The notes: generated by a model not told the origin, from the sequence alone. DNA of 64,000 nucleotides from an uncultured Bacilli bacterium (GCA_934086395.1 CAKOIE010000001.1:1-64000), one strand, 5' to 3'. Positions 47,642-58,006 are shown, counted from the stretch's first letter. Made by a program: numbers and translations.

Positions 47642-47709
47642 ATAAATCAAATATATTTTTATAAACCTGCATTTAATCTAAAAATTCACGTTAGTGTTAA
47701 AAATTCGTA

Positions 47710-48330
47710 TCAATGATTGGATTTTAATTTTTGAGAATAATAATTTTTGGTATATTTATCTAATTCACTAAGAAAGTTATTTATATTTTCTCTAATATAT
47801 TGTTCTTCGATAATATTTTGAAGATAATCTTCTAAAATGTTTGTTTCATAAAATTTAATTGTTTCTTCGATAGAGCCTGTTAATAATATTGTAGTTATAA
47901 AAAGAGAATTATCAGGCAATTTATAATATAGATAATATAATTCATCATTTAATTCTTTATTAGTTAATGATTCTAATTTGGAAAATAAAGTGAAGTTATC
48001 AAGATAAAGATCTAATAATGCCTGTTTTCGAATATTTAAATATTTATCTAATTGAATTTTTATATTTTTTAAGGCTTCTTTTAGTTCATTTTTTTCATTT
48101 TGAGTTAAACTATGACTATTTAGTTCTTCTATAAGTATTTCATTTGCTTCATTTATTTGTTTAGCTATTTTTTCAGCTAAGTCCTGTTGTTCTTTTGATG
48201 AAGTTGCAAATTTATCAGGATGCCATTTAATTATTAATTTACGATAAGATGATTTTAATTCTTCAAATGTATAATTAACTGGTAATTTAAATAGTTTTCT
48301 TGCTTCATAAAGATTCATTTTATTATCCAT
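47710..48330 (-). CDS. J-domain protein, tandem copy B
   Basis: This 206-aa paralogue of copy A has an almost unchanged J domain (HPDKFATSSKEQQDLAEK) and a diverged C-terminal half. The start ATG 48330 has AAGGGG upstream, and the promoter TTGTAT-17-TATAGT matches that of copy A, so promoter and gene were duplicated together. The conserved J domain and drifting tail suggest different clients for the same DnaK. Confidence 0.8.
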   Translation of the reverse strand: MDNKMNLYEARKLFKLPVNYTFEELKSSYRKLIIKWHPDKFATSSKEQQDLAEKIAKQINEANEILIEELNSHSLTQNEKNELKEALKNIKIQLDKYLNIRKQALLDLYLDNFTLFSKLESLTNKELNDELYYLYYKLPDNSLFITTILLTGSIEETIKFYETNILEDYLQNIIEEQYIRENINNFLSELDKYTKNYYSQKLKSNH

Positions 48331-48406
48331 TTTATATTTTCCCCTTTTGTTATCGTGTACTATAGCATATATGTCAAGGAAATACAACTATTTAAATGTA
48401 TATACA

Positions 48407-48721
48407 TTAAAAATATATTTCTAATGTATTATCTATTTTATCTTCACTTTCAATAGAATATATTATTTTTAAGTATTCATCATTTTTTAAAATACTTTTA
48501 GTTTCTAATAGTAGATTTAAACTATAGTTATGTTCTTTTAACTCTATATTAGCATTGTTTTGTTTATAATCTAAGGTATATTTATAACTAGCATCTTCTC
48601 TATATAAGATGTGATTTAGTAAATCTACTTTAATATTTTCAACCTCAAAAATATTATCATTAATGTTGCCATCTTTTTCAAAGACAAGGGAATTGTTTTT
48701 ATATAATTTTATTTTACTCAT
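48407..48721 (-). CDS. Small hypothetical protein
   Basis: This 104-aa protein is predicted to be mostly beta strand (KIKLYKNNSLVFEKDG, NDNIFEVENIKVDLLNHILYR) and small, with no signal or membrane segment; a beta-barrel or lipocalin-like fold is possible. It is divergent from the penicillin-binding-protein gene, sharing a short intergenic region. Not recognised. Confidence 0.55.
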   Translation of the reverse strand: MSKIKLYKNNSLVFEKDGNINDNIFEVENIKVDLLNHILYREDASYKYTLDYKQNNANIELKEHNYSLNLLLETKSILKNDEYLKIIYSIESEDKIDNTLEIYF

Positions 48722-48777
48722 TAGTTACCACCTAAACGTATTTTAGCATAATATTTTGGTTAAATTCCATAATAAAT

Positions 48778-50697
48778 ATGATGATTATGAAAAGAATGTA
48801 TAATTTATATAGAATATTTCTTTTTTTGTGGATATCCTTTGTTGTTTGCATATGGGGTATTTATTTGTATGCTTATATAAGTCCAAAGATTGTTCTTAAT
48901 TCGGCAAATAGGATTTATTTATATGATAATAAGGAAGAATTAGTGTTTGAAAGTAATAACAATAATGATTGGGTTTCACTTAAGGATATATCTATGTATG
49001 TAACAAATGCGACTATTATTAGTGAGGATAAGAGTTTTTATAATCATAGTGGATTTGATTATTTAAGAATTGGTAAGGCAATGTTTAATAATATTAAAAG
49101 TGGAACGATTGTAGAAGGGGCATCTACTATTTCCCAGCAATATGTTAAGAATTTGTATTTAGATTTTAATCAAACTTGGAAAAGAAAGATTGATGAGGCA
49201 TTTTTAACAATTAAATTAGAACTTAGATACTCTAAGGATGAGATATTGGAAGGATATTTAAATACGATTAATTATGGACAAGGTAATTATGGGATTGCTA
49301 GTGCGAGTAAGTATTATTTTAATAAAAATGCGAGTGATTTAACACTTGAGGAAGCTTTGATGCTAGTAGGTATTCCAAGAAGTCCAGAAAATAATAATCC
49401 GATTGCTAATTATGATAATTGTATTAAAAGGGCTAAAATTATTGCTAGTTTGCTTGTTAAAAATGGTTATATAACTAAAGAAGAATATGATAATTTGTAT
49501 AAAAATAAAATTGAAATTTATGGTAAAAGAGAAAGAAATAATATGAGTACTTTAATGTATTATAGTGATGCGGTTAATGAGGAGTTAAATAGTATTTCTT
49601 CGATTCCTAAAAGTTTGATTAAATCTGGTGGTATTAAAATTTATACTACTTTGGATGTTAATGCCCAAAAGAAGTTAGATGATTCGATTAAAGAAAATGG
49701 TAGTAATGAGGATGATGTTCAATTAGCGGGAATTCTTGTTAATCCGAAAACTGGTGGGGTACTAGCACTCGCTGGAGGAAAAAATTATGCAAGAAGCCAG
49801 TATAACCGCGTTACTCAATCTAAAAGACAAGTTGGTTCTACTATTAAACCTTTTCTTTATTATTCGGCTCTTGAAAATAATATGACAGAAAGTAGTAGGT
49901 TTTATAGTTCGAAAATTAGTTTTGTGTTTGGTAATAAGGAAACTTATACACCTAATAATTATTCTAATTTATATGCAAATAAGGAGATTACGATGGCGGC
50001 GGCTCTTGCCTATTCGGATAATATTTATGCGGTTAAGACACATTTGTTTTTAGGTGAAGAACAACTAGTTAAAACTATGAAAATGGCGGGACTAAAAGAA
50101 AAATTAAATCCAGTACCTTCACTTGCGCTTGGTTCTCAAGAACTTAATATGCTCGATTACGCTAATAGTTATGTAACTCTTGCTAATTATGGAACTACAA
50201 ATGAAACCTATTTTATTGAACGTGTTGAGGATGTTAATGGAAATCTTTTATATAAACATAAGGAAAACTCTAAAGAGGTTTTTAATAAGGATTCAGTGTT
50301 TATAATTAATGAGATGATGACAAACACATATAATCCGGCTTTTATTGATTATCTAAACCCAACTATTATTTATTTAAATAGTAAGATTTCAAGAAAATAT
50401 GCAATTAAAAGTGGGACTACTGATAATGATTATTGGATTGTTGGATATAATCCTGATGCCTTAATGATGGTATGGGCTGGTAATGACATGAATAAGAATG
50501 TTAATTCGGTTTATAGCAAAAAAATAAAAAATATATGGTGTGATACGATTGAAGAATATCTTAAGGATAAGGAAACTAGTTGGTATGAACCTTCAAATAA
50601 TATTATTGGTATTCCACTAGATGCAGTGTCTGGTGATACTCCTAAAAGTAGTAAAAATACGGTAATTTATTATTATAAAAAAGGTACGGAAAATTAA
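48778..50697 (+). CDS. Class A penicillin-binding protein
   Basis: This 639-aa bifunctional peptidoglycan synthase has an N-terminal membrane anchor (residues of about 12-32) and a glycosyltransferase domain (EDKSFYNHSGFDYLR, GASTISQQYVKNLYL, RSPENNNP). A transpeptidase domain follows, with the active-site SxxK in QVGSTIKPF near 355, SDN in AYSDNIYAVK and KSG in IKSGTTDNDYW. It is shorter than most PBP1a proteins and lacks long C-terminal repeats. No strong ribosome site stands before the first ATG; an ATG a few codons later (MKRMYNL) is also possible. Confidence 0.93.
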   Translation: MMIMKRMYNLYRIFLFLWISFVVCIWGIYLYAYISPKIVLNSANRIYLYDNKEELVFESNNNNDWVSLKDISMYVTNATIISEDKSFYNHSGFDYLRIGKAMFNNIKSGTIVEGASTISQQYVKNLYLDFNQTWKRKIDEAFLTIKLELRYSKDEILEGYLNTINYGQGNYGIASASKYYFNKNASDLTLEEALMLVGIPRSPENNNPIANYDNCIKRAKIIASLLVKNGYITKEEYDNLYKNKIEIYGKRERNNMSTLMYYSDAVNEELNSISSIPKSLIKSGGIKIYTTLDVNAQKKLDDSIKENGSNEDDVQLAGILVNPKTGGVLALAGGKNYARSQYNRVTQSKRQVGSTIKPFLYYSALENNMTESSRFYSSKISFVFGNKETYTPNNYSNLYANKEITMAAALAYSDNIYAVKTHLFLGEEQLVKTMKMAGLKEKLNPVPSLALGSQELNMLDYANSYVTLANYGTTNETYFIERVEDVNGNLLYKHKENSKEVFNKDSVFIINEMMTNTYNPAFIDYLNPTIIYLNSKISRKYAIKSGTTDNDYWIVGYNPDALMMVWAGNDMNKNVNSVYSKKIKNIWCDTIEEYLKDKETSWYEPSNNIIGIPLDAVSGDTPKSSKNTVIYYYKKGTEN

Positions 50698-50698
50698 A

Positions 50699-50730
50699 AA
50701 TGACTTATGAAAATTAATCATAGGTCATTT
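50699..50730. terminator. Bidirectional terminator between pbp and parB
   Basis: AAATGACTTATG and CATAGGTCATTT form a 12-bp stem (one G-U pair) between two convergent genes, with A-rich and T-rich tails on either side. It overlaps the last bases of parB. Confidence 0.8.
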
Positions 50731-51957
50731 ATTTATTTTAATTATTGCTTGATATAAATCTGAAAAATCGTAATCTTCAAATTCAATATTGAAACCAGCA
50801 TCTTTTATTTCTTTATTTAAATCAGAGATGGCTTTTTTTACACTATTTAAATCTTTTGGTATAATTCTTGGCTTAGGTGGTTCAACTGGTGTTTCGGGTA
50901 CAACGATTGGTTCTGTTACTTCTAATTTTGGTTCTTCTTTTTCTTCACTAATTGGTTCTTCAGGTTGTTCTGGTACCAAAATATCACTTTCGATGCCTAA
51001 ATCCATATTTGTTTGTAAATCTTCTAGAGATGGATAATCTGGTTTTGGTTCTTTTCCAATTGTTGGAATATCAAATATATTTGTACTATTATCAGGTTGA
51101 GGTTTTGTTGGTACTTGTTCTTTTTCTTGAATTTCCTTAATTTCAGGATCTGGGTTTACTTCAATAGTTTCTTCTTTTGGAACTGGTTCTATTTTAGATT
51201 CAGTTATTGGTTGATCCTCTTTTGATTCAACAACTGGTGGAACAAATTTTGGCTCTTGATCACTTAATGGTTCTTCAGGAAATTTTACATTAAATAAATC
51301 TAATGAATCACTAATATTAGGAACCTCTGGTATTTTAAATGATAGATTTGGACTTATTGGACTAGTTAACTTGCTTATTTCATTATCTAAATCTTTAACT
51401 GTTAATCTTTCATTAATAACTTTGTTTAACATTTCTTCTTGTTTATCTAGTGATGATAATTTGAGTAATGCTCTTGCATGACGCTCACTTATTTTATTTT
51501 CACTTAAGGCTTGTTTAACAGGTTCGGCAAGACTTAGAAGTCTTAATTTATTAGCAATAGTACTTTGAGATACACCTATTTCTTTAGCTAGTTCTTCTTG
51601 CGTTTTTAAACCTTGGTCTAATATTCTCTTATACGATTTTGCTTCTTCCATTGGGTTTAAATTTCTTCTTTGAACATTTTCAATAACAGCTACTTGAGCA
51701 CTTTTATAATCACTTAAATTTCTAACGATAACGGGTACTTTAGTTAGGCCAGCAAGACATGCAGCTTTGTAACGTCTTTCACCTGCAATAATTTCATATT
51801 TATCATTTAATTGTCTTACGATAATTGGTTCAATAATTCCATGTTCTTTTATAGAATCAGCAAGTTCATTTAAAGCCTTTTCATCAAAAACAAGACGTGG
51901 TTGAAAACGATTTGGGATTATTAAATCTATACTTACATTTAAAATTGCATTTTCCAT
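50725..51957 (-). CDS. parB: Chromosome-partitioning protein ParB (CTPase clamp)
   Basis: This 410-aa protein has the N-terminal ParB domain (NRFQPRLVFDE, EPIIVRQ, GERRYKAACLAGL near 58-70 for CTP binding, AVIENVQRRNLNPMEEA) and an HTH (TQEELAKEIGVSQSTIANKLRLL). An unusually long Pro/Glu-rich linker covers about 225-365, followed by a short helical C-terminal domain (AISDLNKEIKDAGF). It should load on parS sites near the origin and recruit SMC. It is about 120 residues longer than typical ParB. No ParA gene is adjacent. Confidence 0.92.
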   Translation of the reverse strand: MENAILNVSIDLIIPNRFQPRLVFDEKALNELADSIKEHGIIEPIIVRQLNDKYEIIAGERRYKAACLAGLTKVPVIVRNLSDYKSAQVAVIENVQRRNLNPMEEAKSYKRILDQGLKTQEELAKEIGVSQSTIANKLRLLSLAEPVKQALSENKISERHARALLKLSSLDKQEEMLNKVINERLTVKDLDNEISKLTSPISPNLSFKIPEVPNISDSLDLFNVKFPEEPLSDQEPKFVPPVVESKEDQPITESKIEPVPKEETIEVNPDPEIKEIQEKEQVPTKPQPDNSTNIFDIPTIGKEPKPDYPSLEDLQTNMDLGIESDILVPEQPEEPISEEKEEPKLEVTEPIVVPETPVEPPKPRIIPKDLNSVKKAISDLNKEIKDAGFNIEFEDYDFSDLYQAIIKINK

Positions 51958-52241
51958 AAATACCCTTCCTATTCTAAAATTAATTTTACTTTATTTTGGT
52001 AGTTATTTCAATGGAAAAATTTAATTCAATTAAAAACTTTGTTAGATTAAGTAAAAACTTTATTGGTTAATATTTCTTATTTAATCAATGTTTTAAATGA
52101 AAATTATAGTATTTCTTGGTAAGCTTAACAATAAATTAAATTGTATTTAAAAATTTTATTCACATTATCTATTTTAATATCTATTAACGTTATTGAAATT
52201 ATTATATAATTATTATAATAAAAATTAAGAGGTGTGTCTAA

Positions 52242-53945
52242 GTGAAAAAGTATTTATTAAAAGTTAAAAAATTAATGGTATTATTAATTTTAATATATGC
52301 TATGATTTCTTTAGTTAGTTTATTTAATCCAATAGTTAGTGCCAGGTTATTAACAAGCTTAACTGAATTAAATATAAATCAAACATATAAGTTTGGAACA
52401 CTATTTTTCTTAGTATCTGTTATGACTGGCATATTTAATAAATTAGCTGTTAAAGTATTATCTTATATTGAAGAAAGATTATTATATGAAATTAGATGTG
52501 ATATGATTGAAAGATTAATGAATTATAAAATTAAAAATTTTGATAATAGTTCTTCTGGAGAATTTTTAAATAAAATAAAAAATGATCCTCAAGATATAGT
52601 TTCTGTTTTTAGTATTGTTCAATATAATATTTTTAATATAGTAACAGAATTTTTTATGTTAATTTATGTTTTTTATCTTAATTTTTTATTAGGTATAATT
52701 TATTTTATTGGAATTATCTTTATTTATTTTTACGAAAAATATTCATATATAAGATTAGAAAAATTACAGAACAATTTAAAAAATCAAATGGATAAAAATG
52801 ATTCAACTATTACCGAAATTATTAGAGGAATAAAGGATATTAAATTGCTTGGAATTTCTAATAAGATTAAAGGTAACACTATGAAATCATTTGAAGAACA
52901 AGTTAAAAATAATGCAAGTATAAATATATTTCAAAATAATATTTATAATAATGTTGAAATGTGTAAGGTGGTTATTACAGCATTGATTATATTTGTTGGC
53001 TTATTTTTAATAAATAATAATTTATTAACTTTATCGACATTTTTAATTATATTTTTATATCGTAATGATATTTTTTCTTTAATTTTTAGTTATACATCTT
53101 TAAAGGAATATTTGGTAAGATATAAAGTTGCTAAAAATCGAATTAGGGAATTGTTTGATGAAAATAAATATCCTATTCAAAAATATGGAGATATTGATTT
53201 AAAAAATATAAATGGAATTATTGAATTTAAAAATGTTACTTTTTCATATGATAATAAAAGAAAAGTTCTTGATAATATTTCATTTAAAATTGATAAATGT
53301 GAAGATGTTGCAATTGTTGGTAAAAGTGGTAGTGGTAAAAGTACTATATTTAATTTATTAACGAAATGCTATGACAATTATCAGGGAACAATTTTTATTG
53401 ATGGTGTAGATATTAGGGATTTATCTTACTCATCTATAACTAATAATATTTCAATAATTAATCAAAATCCTTATTTGTTTAATTTAACAATAAAAGAAAA
53501 TTTAAAATTACTTGATAGAAATATCACTGACAAAGAAATGATTGTAGCTTGTAAAATTGCTAATATTCATGAAGATATTATAAAGTTACCAAATAAATAT
53601 AACACATTGTTAGGCGAAGGTGGACTTAATTTATCAGGTGGTCAAAAACAAAGGCTTGCAATTGCTAGAGCACTTTTAAAAAAAAGCAAAATATTATTAT
53701 TTGATGAAGCAACAAGTAGTCTTGATAATATAACTCAAAAAAATGTCCAAACAGCAATTAAAAAGATTTCAAAAGATTGCACTATTGTTACAATAGCACA
53801 TCGTTTTTCAACAATTATAGATGTTAATAAGATAATTGTTTTAAAAGATGGAAAAAAAGTTATTGAGGGGAAGCATGAAGATTTATTAAATAATGATTAT
53901 TATAATAGCTTATATATTTCAGATAAAATAGTTGATGATAAATAA
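52242..53945 (+). CDS. ABC exporter, fused membrane and ATPase domains
   Basis: This 567-aa protein is a half-transporter with six membrane segments (residues of about 8-300) and a C-terminal ATPase: Walker A VGKSGSGKST near 357, signature LSGGQKQRLAI near 463, Walker B ILLFDEATSSLD, and H-loop IAHRFSTI. It resembles multidrug, lipid or peptide exporters; the substrate is unknown and there is no peptidase domain. GTG start at 52242 with GAGGTG 7 bp upstream. It lies on the opposite strand in the middle of the conserved rsmG-parB block, so it is probably an insertion. Confidence 0.88.
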   Translation: MKKYLLKVKKLMVLLILIYAMISLVSLFNPIVSARLLTSLTELNINQTYKFGTLFFLVSVMTGIFNKLAVKVLSYIEERLLYEIRCDMIERLMNYKIKNFDNSSSGEFLNKIKNDPQDIVSVFSIVQYNIFNIVTEFFMLIYVFYLNFLLGIIYFIGIIFIYFYEKYSYIRLEKLQNNLKNQMDKNDSTITEIIRGIKDIKLLGISNKIKGNTMKSFEEQVKNNASINIFQNNIYNNVEMCKVVITALIIFVGLFLINNNLLTLSTFLIIFLYRNDIFSLIFSYTSLKEYLVRYKVAKNRIRELFDENKYPIQKYGDIDLKNINGIIEFKNVTFSYDNKRKVLDNISFKIDKCEDVAIVGKSGSGKSTIFNLLTKCYDNYQGTIFIDGVDIRDLSYSSITNNISIINQNPYLFNLTIKENLKLLDRNITDKEMIVACKIANIHEDIIKLPNKYNTLLGEGGLNLSGGQKQRLAIARALLKKSKILLFDEATSSLDNITQKNVQTAIKKISKDCTIVTIAHRFSTIIDVNKIIVLKDGKKVIEGKHEDLLNNDYYNSLYISDKIVDDK

Positions 53946-53965
53946 TTAGATATAAAATATTTAAT

Positions 53966-53999
53966 AAAAAAATCAGAAGGATTATTTCTTTCTGATTTT
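53966..53999. terminator. Terminator between ABC exporter and rsmG
   Basis: AAATCAGAA and TTTCTGATTT form a stem between convergent genes, with a T-run on the + strand. Confidence 0.75.
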
Positions 54000-54703
54000 T
54001 ATTTCAATGGTTTTTTTGTTATTTTATCATAATTTCTTGGATAAATAGATGGTGTTTCATTTACTTTTGTTATTTTAATTAAAGTTCTTAGCGATTCTTC
54101 TTTGGGTAAATTAAATTTTTGAATATCAGTTATTTCTCCACCTAAGATTTTAATACCTGATTTACTATTTTCTAATTCAGTACTAGCATCTGCTTTCATT
54201 AAAACTAAATTACCACCTATTTTTAGAAATGGTATACATAATTCATCTAAAACTGGCATGTTTGATACTGCTCTTGCGACAACTATGTCATATTTATTGC
54301 CTTTTTTAAAGAAATTTTCAGCACGATCATTTATTATATTTATATCTGTTAATTTTAATTTGTTAATAACATATCTTTGAAATTCACTTTTTTTATTATT
54401 ACTATCTAATAAAGTTAATTTTAAATTGGGATATACTATTTTTATAACTATTCCGGGAAAACCGCCACCTGAGCCAACATCTAGAACTGATAAATCTTTA
54501 GTTAAATCGATTATTTTAGATAGGGTTAGTGAATCATAAAAGTGTTTTAAGTAAATGCTTTCTTTATCAGTAATAGCGGTTATATTGGTATGTTTGTTAT
54601 ATTCAATTAAAATATTAGCATATTTTTCTAAAGATTCTAATTGAGTGTCAGTTAGGCTTATTCCTAATTTTGATAATTCACTTTTAAATTCTTCTTTATT
54701 CAT
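53999..54703 (-). CDS. rsmG: 16S rRNA (guanine527-N7)-methyltransferase
   Basis: This 234-aa enzyme methylates G527 of 16S rRNA. It shows NLTAI-like NITAITDKESIYLKHFYDSL, the SAM-binding LDVGSGGGFPGI near 72 and VARAVSNMPVLDELC. Length is normal. It overlaps mnmG by 8 bp, in the conserved mnmE-mnmG-rsmG operon. Confidence 0.95.
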   Translation of the reverse strand: MNKEEFKSELSKLGISLTDTQLESLEKYANILIEYNKHTNITAITDKESIYLKHFYDSLTLSKIIDLTKDLSVLDVGSGGGFPGIVIKIVYPNLKLTLLDSNNKKSEFQRYVINKLKLTDINIINDRAENFFKKGNKYDIVVARAVSNMPVLDELCIPFLKIGGNLVLMKADASTELENSKSGIKILGGEITDIQKFNLPKEESLRTLIKITKVNETPSIYPRNYDKITKKPLK

Positions 54704-56555
54704 GAGGATATTCCTTTTTTAAATATATTGAAAGAACAGATATATCTACTGGGTTAACACCACTTATTCTTGATGCTTGAGCAATTGTTCTAGGATGAAC
54801 TTGTTTTAATTTTATTCTTGCTTCACTAGCAAGATTCTTTACTTTGTCATAATCAATATCTTCAGGTATTTCTTTTTCTTCAAGTTTTAATAACTTCTCT
54901 GCTTCTTGTTCTTCTTTAGCAATATATCCTTCATATTTAACGGCAAATGTGACTTGTTCTTTTACTTCAGCACTATATTCATTTGGAACTAAATTATTTT
55001 CGATTAATAAATCTAATGTGATTTCCGGACGTTTTAATAATTCGTATAGACTTACTCCGCTATTTAAATTAACTATTTCTTTTAATGAATCAGGTATTGT
55101 ACTTGGGGTAATACGAGTTTCTTTTAGATAATTTAATAATGTTTGAATATTTGATAATTTTTTAAGTAAACGATTATGTTGTTCTTCAGATATTAAACCT
55201 ACTTGATAACCATAGTCTCTTAATCTAATATCAGCGTTATCATGTCTTAGTAATAAACGATATTCAGCACGTGATGTTAATAAACGATATGGTTCTTTGG
55301 TTCCTTTGGTTACTAAATCGTCAATTAAAACACCGATGTATGATTCGTTTCTTTTTAAGATTAGTGGTTCTTTTCCTTGTAATTTAAGTCCAGCATTAAT
55401 TCCAGCAATTATACCTTGACCGGCTGCTTCTTCATATCCACTTGTTCCATTAATTTGTCCAGCAGTAAATAAATTATTAATTACTTTTGTTTCTAAAGAT
55501 GGCTTTAATTGTAAGGGATTGATTGCATCATATTCAATAGCATAAGCATATTTTAATATTTTGGCATGTTCTAATCCAGGAAGACTATGAACCATTAATT
55601 CTTGAACATCTTCTGGCATACTTGTTGAAAATCCTTGTAAGTAAATATCATCATAGTAAAGACTTTCTGGTTCTAAGAATAATTGATGTCTTTCTTTATC
55701 GGCAAAACGGACTACTTTATCTTCAATTGATGGACAATATCTTGGACCTATTCCTTCGGCATATCCACCATACATAGCTGATTTTGTTAGATTCTTTCTA
55801 ATTATTTCATGAGTTTCAGGAGTTGTATAAACTATGTGACACTTAATTTGTTTGTCTTTATCATATAATGGACCGTTATCAAAACTAAATGTCCAATAGC
55901 AATCATCACCACATTCTTCTTTTAATTTACTAAAATCAATAGTTGAACGATCTAATCTTTGAGGTGTACCTGTTTTTAATCTTTGAATTTCAAATCCATA
56001 AGATTTTAAAACATTGCTTAAATTGTTAGAACGTTTTTCACCATGAGGTCCTTCTTCTTTACTAGTACTTCCTACTAATATTTTGCTTCTTAGATATGTT
56101 CCAGTTGTTAAAATTAAGGCATTACATAGTATTTTTGTATTATCTGCTAATATTATTCCTTTAATTGTATTATTTTCAACAATTAAATTTTCTACCATTC
56201 CTTCAATTATGGTTAAGTTTTCAAGTGAATTTAAAGCTTTTAACATTTCTCTTGGGTACGTTATTTTATCACCTTGGGCACGTAATGACCTTACAGCAGG
56301 GCCTTTAGCGTTATTAAGCATTTTGATTTGAATATGGGTTTTATCTGCAATTTTACCCATTAATCCACCTAAGGCATCTATTTCACGAACCACTATACCT
56401 TTTGCTGTTCCACCTATTGATGGATTGCATGGCATATCGGCTATATTTTTTACATTTGCAGTAACTAATGCGGTTTTTAGACCCATTTTGGCTGAAGCAT
56501 TGGCTGCTTCACATCCAGCATGACCACCACCGACAACTATTACATCATATTTCAT
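54696..56555 (-). CDS. mnmG: tRNA uridine-5-carboxymethylaminomethyl synthase, FAD subunit
   Basis: This 619-aa protein modifies the wobble uridine of several tRNAs together with MnmE. It has the FAD-binding VVVGGGHAGCEAA at residue 6, PCNPSIGGTAKGI near 42, the Cys-bearing GPRYCPSIEDKV near 270, FTAGQINGTSGYEEAAGQG near 355 and the C-terminal RISGVNPVDISVL that contacts MnmE. Length and motifs are standard. It follows mnmE by 9 bp. Confidence 0.96.
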   Translation of the reverse strand: MKYDVIVVGGGHAGCEAANASAKMGLKTALVTANVKNIADMPCNPSIGGTAKGIVVREIDALGGLMGKIADKTHIQIKMLNNAKGPAVRSLRAQGDKITYPREMLKALNSLENLTIIEGMVENLIVENNTIKGIILADNTKILCNALILTTGTYLRSKILVGSTSKEEGPHGEKRSNNLSNVLKSYGFEIQRLKTGTPQRLDRSTIDFSKLKEECGDDCYWTFSFDNGPLYDKDKQIKCHIVYTTPETHEIIRKNLTKSAMYGGYAEGIGPRYCPSIEDKVVRFADKERHQLFLEPESLYYDDIYLQGFSTSMPEDVQELMVHSLPGLEHAKILKYAYAIEYDAINPLQLKPSLETKVINNLFTAGQINGTSGYEEAAGQGIIAGINAGLKLQGKEPLILKRNESYIGVLIDDLVTKGTKEPYRLLTSRAEYRLLLRHDNADIRLRDYGYQVGLISEEQHNRLLKKLSNIQTLLNYLKETRITPSTIPDSLKEIVNLNSGVSLYELLKRPEITLDLLIENNLVPNEYSAEVKEQVTFAVKYEGYIAKEEQEAEKLLKLEEKEIPEDIDYDKVKNLASEARIKLKQVHPRTIAQASRISGVNPVDISVLSIYLKKEYPHE

Positions 56556-56564
56556 TTTTATTCC

Positions 56565-57917
56565 TTACTTTCCTAAACAAAACTTTGAGAATAATTCATC
56601 TAATAAATCATCTTTATATGTTGCACCTATTATTTCACCTAATGTTTCATAGGTATTTTTTAAATCAATTGTGAACATATCAATTGGAACATTCTCATAA
56701 TTGTTATATATATTTTCTATCATATCTTTAGCTTTAGTTATTAATGCGATTTGTCTTGCATTTGAAAGATATGTGTAGTCATCTTGTTCAATTTCATTAA
56801 GATTAAATAATCTCTTTATTTCATTTTTTAAATTTGTTAAACCTTCATAATTTAAGGTATTACCTGTTATTATGTTATAGTTAGATAACTTCCTTAAATC
56901 TATTTTGTTATCTAAATCATTTTTATTGATAAAGATGATGGATTGTTTTGATTGTAATTCATTGATTGTTTCTAAATCTTCTCCAGTTAGTTCTTCATTA
57001 TTATTTAGAACATAGATTATTAAATCGGCTTCGCCTATCATTTTTAAACTTTTTTCGACGCCTATTTGCTCGACGATATCGTTAGTTTTTCTGATTCCAG
57101 CAGTATCGATGATGTTTAATATTATTCCGTCTAAATTTATTTTGCCTTCTACTATATCTCTTGTTGTTCCGGGAATATTTGTAACTATTGCTTTTTCTTC
57201 TTCTAATAATGCGTTTAATATACTACTTTTACCAACGTTTGGTTTACCCACTAACGCAACTGATATTCCGTCTTTGATTATTTTACCATTTTTAGAATTT
57301 GATAATAACTCATTTATTTTTGAATATACTTTATCTATTAATGGCTTTAATGATTCTTTTGTGTATTTTTCTCCTTCTTCATATTCTGGATAATCAATAT
57401 TTACTTCAATATTTGCCTGGATATCCATTATGTCTTTACGAATATCATTTATTTTATTTGATATATTTTTTGTTACTCCATTAATAGCAAGTTTACGTGA
57501 TTTTTCTGTTTGAGATGATATTAAATCACTGATTGATTCTGCTTCAACTAGGTCTATTCTACCATTTAAAAAGGCTCTTTTGGTAAATTCACCAGGCTCA
57601 GCTTGTATGCATCCATTTAATAAAAGTAATTCTAAAATTTTATTGGTTGTAGCAGGACCTCCATGAGAATTTATTTCAACTATATCTTCCATTGTAAATG
57701 TTTTTGGAGCTAACATAACTGAAACTAACACTTCATCTATTATTTCTTTATTAAATACAATATGTCCATAATGAATTGTATGGGTTGGAACTTTGGTAAG
57801 ATCTTTTCCATCAAATAAATTATTAACTATTTTTATGGCATCTGGTCCACTAACTCTTATTATAGAAATGGCTCCAACACCTAAACTTGTAGATATTGCA
57901 CAGATAGTTGAATTCAT
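56565..57917 (-). CDS. mnmE: tRNA modification GTPase
   Basis: This 450-aa GTPase partners MnmG. It has the tetrahydrofolate-binding N-terminal domain (ICAISTSLGVGAISIIRVSG), a helical domain, and the G domain with GKPNVGKSSILN near 225, DTAGIR near 272, NKND near 333, and the C-terminal CLGK containing the conserved catalytic Cys. All regular. First gene of the mnmE-mnmG-rsmG operon. Confidence 0.96.
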   Translation of the reverse strand: MNSTICAISTSLGVGAISIIRVSGPDAIKIVNNLFDGKDLTKVPTHTIHYGHIVFNKEIIDEVLVSVMLAPKTFTMEDIVEINSHGGPATTNKILELLLLNGCIQAEPGEFTKRAFLNGRIDLVEAESISDLISSQTEKSRKLAINGVTKNISNKINDIRKDIMDIQANIEVNIDYPEYEEGEKYTKESLKPLIDKVYSKINELLSNSKNGKIIKDGISVALVGKPNVGKSSILNALLEEEKAIVTNIPGTTRDIVEGKINLDGIILNIIDTAGIRKTNDIVEQIGVEKSLKMIGEADLIIYVLNNNEELTGEDLETINELQSKQSIIFINKNDLDNKIDLRKLSNYNIITGNTLNYEGLTNLKNEIKRLFNLNEIEQDDYTYLSNARQIALITKAKDMIENIYNNYENVPIDMFTIDLKNTYETLGEIIGATYKDDLLDELFSKFCLGK

Positions 57918-58006
57918 GGTATCACTCTCTTTCTTTCGTGCGTATTATATCACACTTGAATAATTAAAAAAAGGATTAAATTAAATCAGTTATTTTATGA
58001 TTTAGA

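Noticed and set aside
46893..48387. N-terminal extensions of 19 residues on both J-domain proteins
   Set aside because: The extension overlaps the -10 boxes of the promoters; ribosome sites support the shorter starts at 47504 and 48330.
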